This document shows positions 57,680-64,000 of a stretch of 64,000 bases of DNA, piece after piece. The number at the start of each line of letters is the position of its first letter. Position 1 is the first letter of the stretch. The position numbers and the translations under genes were made by a program. A model generated the notes under the pieces. The model had not been told where the DNA came from and searched no databases. It was given only the letters and a program-made list of their open reading frames with translations. The stretch is from Streptomyces sp. NBC_00576 (GTDB lineage Bacteria > Actinomycetota > Actinomycetes > Streptomycetales > Streptomycetaceae), in the NCBI RefSeq assembly GCF_036345175.1, contig NZ_CP107780.1, positions 5,146,001 to 5,210,000 of the forward strand, written 5' to 3'.

Positions 57680-59023
57680 TCAGAGAGGAGGCTGTGCGGG
57701 CGCCGGGCCGAGAGTCGTGGTCCCGGGGGCCGTACGATGCCCCAGCCCCGTCCGATATGCGTCGAGCGCGGCCTCCACCCGGCCCGTCCGGCGCAGCAGA
57801 TCGCCGAGCAGCCGGCACAGGTCGGCGAGGTCGCCGGCGGCGCCCGCGCGTTCCAGGACACTGAGGGCGCGTACGTAGTGCTCCTCCGCCCGGTCCGTGT
57901 CGCGGGCGTCCTCGGCGATGATGCCGAGCAGCCGGTGGGCGGCGGCCGAGTGGACGGCGCCGCGCTCCGACGACAGATCCCCCAGTACGTCGTGCAGCAG
58001 CGCCGCCGCCTCGTCCGACTTGCCGCGCCGGTGCAGTACGTCGGCCAGCTCAACCGTGACCTGGCTGCTGTAGAGCGCGGCGCGCTTGGCGGACAGCATG
58101 GTCTGCGCCTCCCTCAACTCGGCTTCGGCGAGGGCGAGTTCGTTCTGCTGGGCGTACAGATACCCGCGCATCCAGTGGCAGTTGGCCAGTTCGGTTCGGA
58201 TCTGCAGCTGCCGGTACAGCTCGGCGGCCTTCGCCAGCGAGGCGTCGGCCTCCGCGTACCGTCCCTCGGCGAGCATCGTCCGGGCCACCTGGCGGTGCAT
58301 CCGGGCGACCAGCGCCGGGTCGCGCACCTGTGGGGCGAGCGCGAGGGCGAGTTCGGCCGCCTGGGCCGCGCGCGCGTGGGCGCCCATGTCCATGTAGGGG
58401 GCGATGGAACTGGCGTAGAGGGGGAGGAGTGCGTCCGGGTCGTGCAGCCCGGTGCGGTTCAGCTCGTCGATCGTGGACTCGAGAAGGTATACGGAGTAAC
58501 GGAGTTCACCGGCGAGATAGTGCGCGACGGCCCGTCCGCGCAGGGCGGGCACCCGCCCGGTCAGCGGCTCGTCGGCGAGACACCGTTCGGCGAGTTCGAA
58601 GTGCTCCTGGGCGGCCGTGAGATCCCCGGTCTCCACCCCGCACTCCCCGAGCCCGAGCAGCGCGGTCGCCTCTTCCCCGACCAGCCCCAGCCGCGCGGCC
58701 TCCTCCCGCAACTCCCCGTACTGCTTGGCGGCCGCCTCGGTCTCGCCGGTGGCGAGGGTGCGTTGGGCGTCGGTGAGGCGCAGTCGGATGTTCGTGGCCA
58801 GGTGGGCCGGCCGCCCGGTCACCAACTCCTCGTACGCCACCCCGAGTTGCTCGGCGATGTGCCGCAGCGCCTCGTCGGAGGCGCGTACGCGTCCCGCCTC
58901 CACGGTGGAGATGTAGGCGGGGGTGTAGGCGGGCTCCGCCAACTGCCGCTGTGTCAGCCCCTGCTCGATACGCAGCCGCTGCACCCTGCGCCCGATGACT
59001 TCCGGGTCGTCCCGCTCCGCCAT
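57680..59023 (-). CDS. HTH-XRE regulator with TPR-like repeats
   Basis: A 447-aa regulator. Residues 1-70 form an XRE helix-turn-helix (IGRRVQRLRIEQGLTQRQLA, STVEAGRVRASDEALRHIAE). The rest is a TPR-like superhelix (EHFELAERCLADEPLTGRVP, ALVARMHRQVARTMLAEGRY, AEADASLAKAAELYRQLQIR), the layout of many Streptomyces peptide- or protein-sensing regulators. It is divergent from the small ORF at 59126 and could repress it. No ligand is known. Confidence 0.92.
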   Translation of the reverse strand: MAERDDPEVIGRRVQRLRIEQGLTQRQLAEPAYTPAYISTVEAGRVRASDEALRHIAEQLGVAYEELVTGRPAHLATNIRLRLTDAQRTLATGETEAAAKQYGELREEAARLGLVGEEATALLGLGECGVETGDLTAAQEHFELAERCLADEPLTGRVPALRGRAVAHYLAGELRYSVYLLESTIDELNRTGLHDPDALLPLYASSIAPYMDMGAHARAAQAAELALALAPQVRDPALVARMHRQVARTMLAEGRYAEADASLAKAAELYRQLQIRTELANCHWMRGYLYAQQNELALAEAELREAQTMLSAKRAALYSSQVTVELADVLHRRGKSDEAAALLHDVLGDLSSERGAVHSAAAHRLLGIIAEDARDTDRAEEHYVRALSVLERAGAAGDLADLCRLLGDLLRRTGRVEAALDAYRTGLGHRTAPGTTTLGPAPAQPPL

Positions 59024-59125
59024 CGCCCAACTCCCAGGTGCCTACTTGCCGTTGAGGTCCGCCAACCTCTACGTTAAGCCACGAGTTAAGCGTGCTTAAT
59101 ACGTCGCTGTTGTTGCGAGGTTGCC

Positions 59126-59308
59126 GTGCTCTCACACTTCAGAGCGGTCTGCGCGGCGATCGTCGCCGCCGCCACACTCATCATCGCAGCGAACACTGGC
59201 CCGGCACGGGCGGCGGAGCCGCACCATGCCGGGCCACTGGGTCAGGAGGCTGCGGGCGTCTCGGAACCCGCGGTCAGCGGGCTCTTCCCTCCGCTCACCC
59301 CGAAGTAG
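59126..59308 (+). CDS. Possible small secreted peptide
   Basis: A 60-aa reading with a good signal peptide (MLSHFRAVCAAIVAAATLII, then ARA-AEPHHAGP). The C-terminal 25 residues overlap, on the opposite strand, the 3' end of the permease gene. GTG 59126 has only GAGG nearby. It may be a secreted peptide controlled by the divergent HTH-TPR regulator, or a truncated secreted-protein gene whose 3' part was lost. Confidence 0.35.
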   Translation: MLSHFRAVCAAIVAAATLIIAANTGPARAAEPHHAGPLGQEAAGVSEPAVSGLFPPLTPK

Positions 59309-60741
59309 ATCGTCCCGGCGACCAGCACCCCGATGAACCATGAGTACGGCCCCAGGGCCGCCCCGTACCCCGCGGGCCCGTACGTCGGGAGGATGCTGGA
59401 GAAGATCGCGCCGACTGCCGCCGCCGCGAAGGCGCGGATGTTCCAGCCGCCCTGGAAGCGGAACTCGCCGTCCTCCTTGTAGAGGTCGGGGACGTTCAGC
59501 TGGGCCTTGCGGAGGAGGTAGTAATCGACGACGACCACGCCGAAGATCGGGCCCATCGTCGAGCCGATGGCGTTGACGAAGCTCGGGGCGTTGTCCCAGG
59601 GGTGGAGGGGGTAGAGAAGCAGAGCGATGACCGCCGCGATCAGGCCGCCCCGCTTGAAGGTGATGTGCTTCGGGGCCACGTTGGCGAAGTCGAACGCCGG
59701 GCTGACGAAGTTGGCGACGACGTTGATGCCCAGGGTCGCGACCGCGAACGTCAGGGCGGCGAGGAGCACGAGGAACGCGCTGTCGAACTTCGCCGAGATC
59801 GCCGCCGGTTCGAGGATGACCTCGCCGTACACCTTGCTCGCGGAGGCCGTTGTCATCGCCGCCACCAGCGAGAACAGGATCAGGTTGACCGGCAGGCCCC
59901 AGACGTTGCCCTTCTTCAGGGTCTTCTCGTCCGGAGCGAAACGGGCGAAGTCACCGAAGTTCAGGAACAGCGCGGCGAAGTACGTCACCCAGGTCGCCGC
60001 GATGGCCGCTATCGCGGCGAACGAACCCGGCGTCACGTCCAGGCCGGTCGCGTTCTTCGCCAGCGCGGCCAGGTCCTTGGCCGGCATGTCCACGGAGAAG
60101 GACAGCGTGCCCGCCTTCACCGACAGGGCCACCGCCAGCACCAGCATCATCAGCCAGACCGCCGGGCCGGCGAAGTCCTGGAACCGGCGGACCGTCTCCA
60201 TGCCCTTGCTGATGATCAGCAGTTGGGCCGCCCAGACGGCGAGGTAGCAGATGACTTCCAGCCCGCTGTGGTCGAACAGACGGCTCGTCTCGTGCAGGTG
60301 CTTCGGTCCGTCGTAGCGGATCAGGAAGGCCACGATCGCGCCCGCCGCCGCGCTGGTCTGGGCGCCGTACCAGAACGTGGCGACGACCGCCCGGACCAAC
60401 GCCGGTACGTTCGCGCCGAACGTGCCGAAGGAGGCGCGGGCCAGGACGGGGTACGGGACGCCCGTGCGCACGCCCGCCTTGCCGATCAGCGTCATCAGGT
60501 AGTAGATGACCAGCGATCCGACGCCGATGCCGATCAGGAACTTGAAGGTGTTGCCGGCGACCAGGAACAGGCTGGCGGCGAGGAAGTAGCCGTACAGACT
60601 GTGTACGTCAGAGGTCCACACGTTGAAGATGCTGAACGCGCCCCACTTGCGCTCGGTGGCCGGGGCTAGGTCCTCGTTGTACAGGCGGGGGGAGTACCCC
60701 TCCCTGCCCGTGATCTCGGTGTCTCTGGCCGTGTCCGTCAT
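59242..60741 (-). CDS. NCS1-family nucleobase/allantoin-type permease
   Basis: A 499-aa permease with about 12 membrane segments. NCS1 features are RLYNEDLAPATERKWGAFSI at the start, WTSDVHSLYGYFLAASLF, GVPYPVLARASFGTFGANVP and FLNFGDFARFAPDEKTLKKG. It imports uracil, hydantoin, allantoin or a related base in characterised relatives; the specific substrate cannot be read. ATG 60741 follows AGGAAGA. An inverted repeat 102-119 bases upstream suggests regulation. Confidence 0.93.
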   Translation of the reverse strand: MTDTARDTEITGREGYSPRLYNEDLAPATERKWGAFSIFNVWTSDVHSLYGYFLAASLFLVAGNTFKFLIGIGVGSLVIYYLMTLIGKAGVRTGVPYPVLARASFGTFGANVPALVRAVVATFWYGAQTSAAAGAIVAFLIRYDGPKHLHETSRLFDHSGLEVICYLAVWAAQLLIISKGMETVRRFQDFAGPAVWLMMLVLAVALSVKAGTLSFSVDMPAKDLAALAKNATGLDVTPGSFAAIAAIAATWVTYFAALFLNFGDFARFAPDEKTLKKGNVWGLPVNLILFSLVAAMTTASASKVYGEVILEPAAISAKFDSAFLVLLAALTFAVATLGINVVANFVSPAFDFANVAPKHITFKRGGLIAAVIALLLYPLHPWDNAPSFVNAIGSTMGPIFGVVVVDYYLLRKAQLNVPDLYKEDGEFRFQGGWNIRAFAAAAVGAIFSSILPTYGPAGYGAALGPYSWFIGVLVAGTIYFGVSGGKSPLTAGSETPAAS

Positions 60742-60842
60742 CGCGTTCTCTTCCTGCGCGGGTCGCCACGATGGCGCCGGATGGCCTAAAGAGAACGGGC
60801 CGGATGTTTCTCCCAAGTGCCGCGCATGTAACTGACCTGTCA

Positions 60843-60860
60843 ATGGAAGTTTTCTTCCAT
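60843..60860. promoter_or_regulatory. Inverted repeat upstream of the NCS1 permease gene
   Basis: ATGGAAG-TTTT-CTTCCAT, a perfect 7-bp inverted repeat with a 4-base spacer. TGGAA/TTCCA half-sites resemble purine- or allantoin-regulator operators, so it may control the permease. Confidence 0.55.
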
Positions 60861-60937
60861 CACGGGGGAGCGGGCGGGAGAAAAAACAAAGGGCAAGGAG
60901 TTCTGCACCCCTTGCCATGTTCAAGATATAGCGCACC

Positions 60938-60960
60938 GGGGGGCTTGCGGCAAGGCCCCC
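60938..60960. promoter_or_regulatory. Rifamycin-associated element (RAE)-like inverted repeat
   Basis: GGGGGGCTTGC-G-GCAAGGCCCCC, 11-bp arms with one mismatch, 58 bases before the glycosyltransferase start. It contains the GGGGCTTGCGGCAAGG core that I recall as the RAE found upstream of rifamycin-inactivation genes and helR in actinomycetes. Just upstream is a -10-like GATATAG. Confidence 0.8.
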
Positions 60961-61018
60961 GTCGTGCCGCAGAATCTCCGGCCTAGGGCCGGAAACTGCG
61001 GAAACGGGGAGTATCGAA

Positions 61019-62296
61019 GTGCGTGTTCTGCTGTCGACCTATGGGTCGCGCGGGGATGTCCAGCCGATGGCCGCCCTCGCGGTGGCGTTGCGGGAACTCG
61101 GTGCGGAGGTGCGGGTGTGCGCACCGTCGGACGAGGAGTTCGCGAAGCTGCTGGCCGGAATCGGCGTGGAGTTCGTGCCGGCCGCCGAGCCGGTGCGCAC
61201 GCTGGTGACCGGGGCGGCTCCGATGACACCGGAGGGCCTGCCCCAGCGTGCCGCCGCGTTGACCGCCGCGCAGTACGAGGCGCTCGTGACGGCGGCCGAG
61301 GACTGTGACGCGGTGGTGGCGACCGGGCTCGTCCCGGCGGTGGCCGCGGCCCGGTCGGTGGCCGAGGAGCTGGGTATCCCGTTCCGGTACGTGTCCTACT
61401 TCCCGACCATGCTGCCGTCGCCCCACCACAGGCCGCACGCACTGCCGGGCCGGCCGTTCCCGCCGGACGAGACCGACAACCGGGTGCTGTGGGACCTGAC
61501 CAGCGAGAGCTTCAACGTCCTGTACGGGCCGGGGATCAACGCCCATCGGACGTCGATCGGCCAGCCTGTCGTGGACGACGCCCTCCGGCATGTCTTCACC
61601 GGCCGGCCGTTGCTCGCGGCCGACCCGGTTCTGGGTCCGTGGCCAACGTCCCCTGCGGACGCCGCAGACCTGGCAGACCTGGCAGACCTGGCAGACCTGG
61701 ACGTCGTACAGACCGGCGCGTGGATCCTGCCCGACGAACGGCCGCTGTCCGCCGAGCTGTCGGCGTTCCTGGACGCCGGCGAACCGCCGGTCTACGTGGG
61801 CTTCGGCAGCATGCCCATGCGTGAGTCGGCGGACGTCGCCCAGGTGGCTGTCGAGGCGGTGCGCGCGCACGGCCGGCGCGTGCTCGTCGGACGTGGCTGG
61901 GCCGACCTCGCCCTGATCGACGACCAGGACGACTGCCTCGCCGTCGGCGACGTCAACCACCAGGCGCTGTTCCCCCGGGTGGCCGCCGTCGTGCATCACG
62001 GCGGCGCGGGTACGACGACGACCGCCGCCCGGGCCGGCGCCCCGCAGGTGGTCGTACCCCAGCTCGTGGACCAGCCCTACTGGGGCGCCCGGATCGCCGA
62101 GCTGGGCATCGGCGCCGCGCACGACGGTCCGACGCCGACCTTCGAGTCCCTGTCCGCCGCGCTCGGCATCGCCCTGGCCCCCGAGACCCGCGCGCGGGCC
62201 ACCACCGTGGCCGCCATGATCCGCACCGACGGCGCGACGGTCGCCGCGAAGCTGCTGCTCGACACGGTCGGCCGCGAGACCTCGGATCGGAGCTGA
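61019..62296 (+). CDS. Rgt-like (rifamycin) GT1 glycosyltransferase
   Basis: A 425-aa GT1 enzyme of the macrolide/glycopeptide-type (Gtf) family. The N-terminal acceptor domain starts VLLSTYGSRGDVQPMAALAV. The NDP-sugar motif is VHHGGAGTTTTAARAGAPQV at 325-344, followed by PQLVDQPYWGARIAELGIG. A DLADLADLADL repeat (9-bp units near 61666-61700) lies in the linker. With the RAE upstream and helR 4 bases downstream it is best read as a rifamycin-inactivating transferase that glycosylates the antibiotic; other GT1 acceptors are possible. GTG 61019 has GGGGAG upstream. Confidence 0.85.
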   Translation: MRVLLSTYGSRGDVQPMAALAVALRELGAEVRVCAPSDEEFAKLLAGIGVEFVPAAEPVRTLVTGAAPMTPEGLPQRAAALTAAQYEALVTAAEDCDAVVATGLVPAVAAARSVAEELGIPFRYVSYFPTMLPSPHHRPHALPGRPFPPDETDNRVLWDLTSESFNVLYGPGINAHRTSIGQPVVDDALRHVFTGRPLLAADPVLGPWPTSPADAADLADLADLADLDVVQTGAWILPDERPLSAELSAFLDAGEPPVYVGFGSMPMRESADVAQVAVEAVRAHGRRVLVGRGWADLALIDDQDDCLAVGDVNHQALFPRVAAVVHHGGAGTTTTAARAGAPQVVVPQLVDQPYWGARIAELGIGAAHDGPTPTFESLSAALGIALAPETRARATTVAAMIRTDGATVAAKLLLDTVGRETSDRS

Positions 62297-62300
62297 TGCC

Positions 62301-64000
62301 GTGAACCCCCGGACCACCACCGAGACCACCATCCGGACCACCTCCAGGACCAGGAGCACCACCACGTCCACCACCAAGTCCACCACCAGCACGTTCGACC
62401 TTCCCGACCGTCTCTCCCCCAAGGCCGACCCGAGGCTGATCGCCCGCGACGAGCGGCACTTCGCCGCCATCGCCGAGTGTCTGGAACAGTCGATCGCCGA
62501 ACTGTCCGACCGTCTCGACGCCGAGCGCAGGGCCCCCGGCGGCACCGGCCGCGAGGCGATGGACCGGGACACCGAGATCCACCGGATCACCGCCCGCCTG
62601 CGCGCCCTGCGCCGCTTCGGACTGGACCTGTGCCTCGGCCACATGGTCAGTGCGGACGACCCCGAGCAGGCCGTGTACGTCGGGCGGCTCGGCCTCACCG
62701 ACAGCACGGGCCGTCGGCTGCTGCTCGACTGGCGTTCGCCCGCCGCCGAGCCGTTCTTCGGGGCCACCCACGGCAACCCGATGGGGCTGGCCAGCCGCCG
62801 CCGGTACCGCTGGACCGACGGCCGGATCAGCGACTACTGGGACGAGGTGTTCGCCTCGGACGGGTTCGACGGGCACGCTGCGGCCCTCGACGACCAGTCC
62901 GCCTTCATCGCCAGCCTCGGCAGCAACCGGTCGCCCCGGATGCGGGACGTCCTCGGCACCATCCAGGCCGACCAGGACGCCATCATCCGCGCCGGATCAC
63001 GCGGCGCGCTCGTCGTCGACGGCGGCCCGGGCACGGGCAAGACGGTCGTCGCCCTGCACCGCTCCGCCTACCTCCTCTACGCCGACCCCCGCCTCGGTCA
63101 CCGTCGTGGCGGCGTCCTGTTCGTCGGTCCGCACCGGCCCTACCTGGCGTACGTCGCCGATGTCCTCCCCAGTCTCGGCGAGGAGGGCGTGCAGACCTGC
63201 ACCCTGCGGGACCTCGTCGACGAGGGGGCGTCGGCGGCGGTCGAGGCCGACCCGGAGGTGGCCCGCCTGAAGTCGTCCGCGGACCTGGTGAGGGCGATCG
63301 AGAAGGCCGTCGCGTTCTACGAGGAACCGCCCACCCAGGGGATGACGGTCTCGACCCACTGGTCCGACGTCCGGCTGACCGCCGGCGACTGGGCCGTGGC
63401 CTTCGAAGCGGCGCCCGGTGTGCCCCACAACGAGGCCCGCGACCAGGTCTGGGAGGAACTCCTCACGATCCTCGCCGACAAGCACGACAGCGACGACCAC
63501 GACGGCGACCACGGTGTCTCACCCGCCCAGCTGCGCAAGTCGCTCGCGCAGGACCGAGAATTGGTCACCGCCTTCAACCGCGCGTGGCCCCTGCTCGAAG
63601 CGGCCGACCTCGTCTCGGACCTGTGGTCGGTGCCCGCCTATCTGCGGATGTGCGCGCCCTGGCTCAGCCCCGACGAGGTACGGAAACTGCAGCGCGCGGA
63701 CACCCACGCCTGGACCGTGTCCGACCTGCCGATCCTGGACGCGGCACGCCGGCGACTCGGCGACCCGGAGGCGGCCCGGCGAAAGCGCCGGCACGAGAGC
63801 GTCCTCGCCGCCCAGCGTGAGCGCATGACCCAGGTCGTCGACAACCTGATCGACGCCGCCTCCGACTCCGGCGCCGACGGTGACGACGGCGAAGGCCTGG
63901 TGCGGATGCTGCGCGGCCAGGACGCCAAGGTCAGCCTGGTCGACGAGTCCGAACTGACCACCGCCGACCCGGACCTGCTCGCCGGGCCGTTCGCCCACGT
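62301..64000 (+). CDS. helR: HelR-like RNA polymerase recycling ATPase (C-terminus outside window)
   Basis: Superfamily-1 (UvrD-like) motor of the HelD/HelR group; 566 residues are visible. HelR displaces rifamycin from RNA polymerase and so protects transcription. After a Thr/Ser-rich N-terminal extension (residues 1-35) come the helical arm (FAAIAECLEQSIAELSDRLD), the HelD-type LLLDWRSPAAEPFFGA, Walker A GGPGTGKTVV at 241-250 and LFVGPHRPYLAYVADVLPSL. The later helicase motifs are beyond the edge. GTG 62301 follows GGAG by 8 bases and is 4 bases after the glycosyltransferase stop, so one RAE-controlled operon is likely. Confidence 0.92.
   Translation, partial: MNPRTTTETTIRTTSRTRSTTTSTTKSTTSTFDLPDRLSPKADPRLIARDERHFAAIAECLEQSIAELSDRLDAERRAPGGTGREAMDRDTEIHRITARLRALRRFGLDLCLGHMVSADDPEQAVYVGRLGLTDSTGRRLLLDWRSPAAEPFFGATHGNPMGLASRRRYRWTDGRISDYWDEVFASDGFDGHAAALDDQSAFIASLGSNRSPRMRDVLGTIQADQDAIIRAGSRGALVVDGGPGTGKTVVALHRSAYLLYADPRLGHRRGGVLFVGPHRPYLAYVADVLPSLGEEGVQTCTLRDLVDEGASAAVEADPEVARLKSSADLVRAIEKAVAFYEEPPTQGMTVSTHWSDVRLTAGDWAVAFEAAPGVPHNEARDQVWEELLTILADKHDSDDHDGDHGVSPAQLRKSLAQDRELVTAFNRAWPLLEAADLVSDLWSVPAYLRMCAPWLSPDEVRKLQRADTHAWTVSDLPILDAARRRLGDPEAARRKRRHESVLAAQRERMTQVVDNLIDAASDSGADGDDGEGLVRMLRGQDAKVSLVDESELTTADPDLLAGPFAH

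Noticed and set aside
1..64000. tRNA, rRNA, complete IS element, prophage or integrase
   Set aside because: No cloverleaf, no transposase/integrase motif and no att-like duplications were seen on reading; a dedicated scan would be needed for certainty.

Overview
The window is high-GC actinobacterial chromosome, almost certainly Streptomyces or a close relative. The evidence is strong third-position GC, frequent GTG/TTG starts, 4-nt GTGA/ATGA gene overlaps, an SsgA-like sporulation protein, a complete conservon (cvnA-D), several ECF/SigE sigma factors, a DUF4142 secreted protein, an LAETG cell-wall protein, and the short GGGGCGCGGGGAACTGCGCG repeat often seen between Streptomyces genes. No rRNA, tRNA, CRISPR array, complete insertion sequence or prophage was seen.

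Layout. 0-5 kb: a LacI-type regulator (cut by the window edge) divergent from GH32-like and GH1 genes, then a secreted lipase. 5-9 kb: small proteins and a three-gene RiPP locus (precursor, ATP-grasp ligase, isoaspartyl-methyltransferase-like enzyme) that looks like a graspetide pathway. 9-14 kb: an accessory stretch with small coupled genes, an HTH/PLD-like regulator with a Nudix hydrolase, a peptidase E-like protein, a frameshifted GntR remnant, a DUF1036-like gene and a decayed antitoxin/PIN-toxin pair. 14-21 kb: PL9 pectate lyase, lysyl-oxidase-like protein, a membrane-tethered ECF sigma factor with a long repetitive Pro/Val/Asp tail, an SsgA-like protein and a histidine-ammonia-lyase remnant. 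21-30 kb: an osmoprotectant ABC transporter whose binding-protein gene is separated from its permease/ATPase operon by a conservon. 30-38 kb: a SigE-family sigma factor with a PQQ-propeller partner, small proteins, a 3-hydroxyisobutyrate-dehydrogenase-like enzyme and a large GH84-like hexosaminidase with a YVTN propeller. 38-41 kb: SCO5918-family protein, DEAD-box helicase and cold-shock protein. 41-48 kb: GNAT acetyltransferase, a TetR regulator divergent from a DrrAB-type ABC exporter with four operator-like sites between them, DUF4142 protein and GH13 glucosidase. 48-57 kb: LAETG wall protein, nucleoside hydrolase, DJ-1/PfpI protein, lipoprotein, GAF-ANTAR regulator, DUF4386 protein, GT39-like membrane protein, an ECF sigma/anti-sigma pair and a truncated TIGR03943-like gene. 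57-61 kb: HTH-TPR regulator and NCS1 permease. 61-64 kb: a rifamycin-response locus with an inverted repeat matching the rifamycin-associated element, an Rgt-like glycosyltransferase and a HelR-like RNA-polymerase-recycling ATPase running off the window.

The most notable systems are the putative aspartimidylated-graspetide locus (6.5-8.9 kb), the compact RAE-glycosyltransferase-HelR rifamycin-resistance operon (60.9-64 kb), the four-site TetR/Drr control region (43.1 kb) and the sigma factor fused to a membrane-anchored repeat stalk (18.5-20.4 kb). At least five decayed genes (GntR, RHH antitoxin, PIN toxin, ammonia-lyase, TIGR03943-like) show repeated gene loss in the accessory segments.
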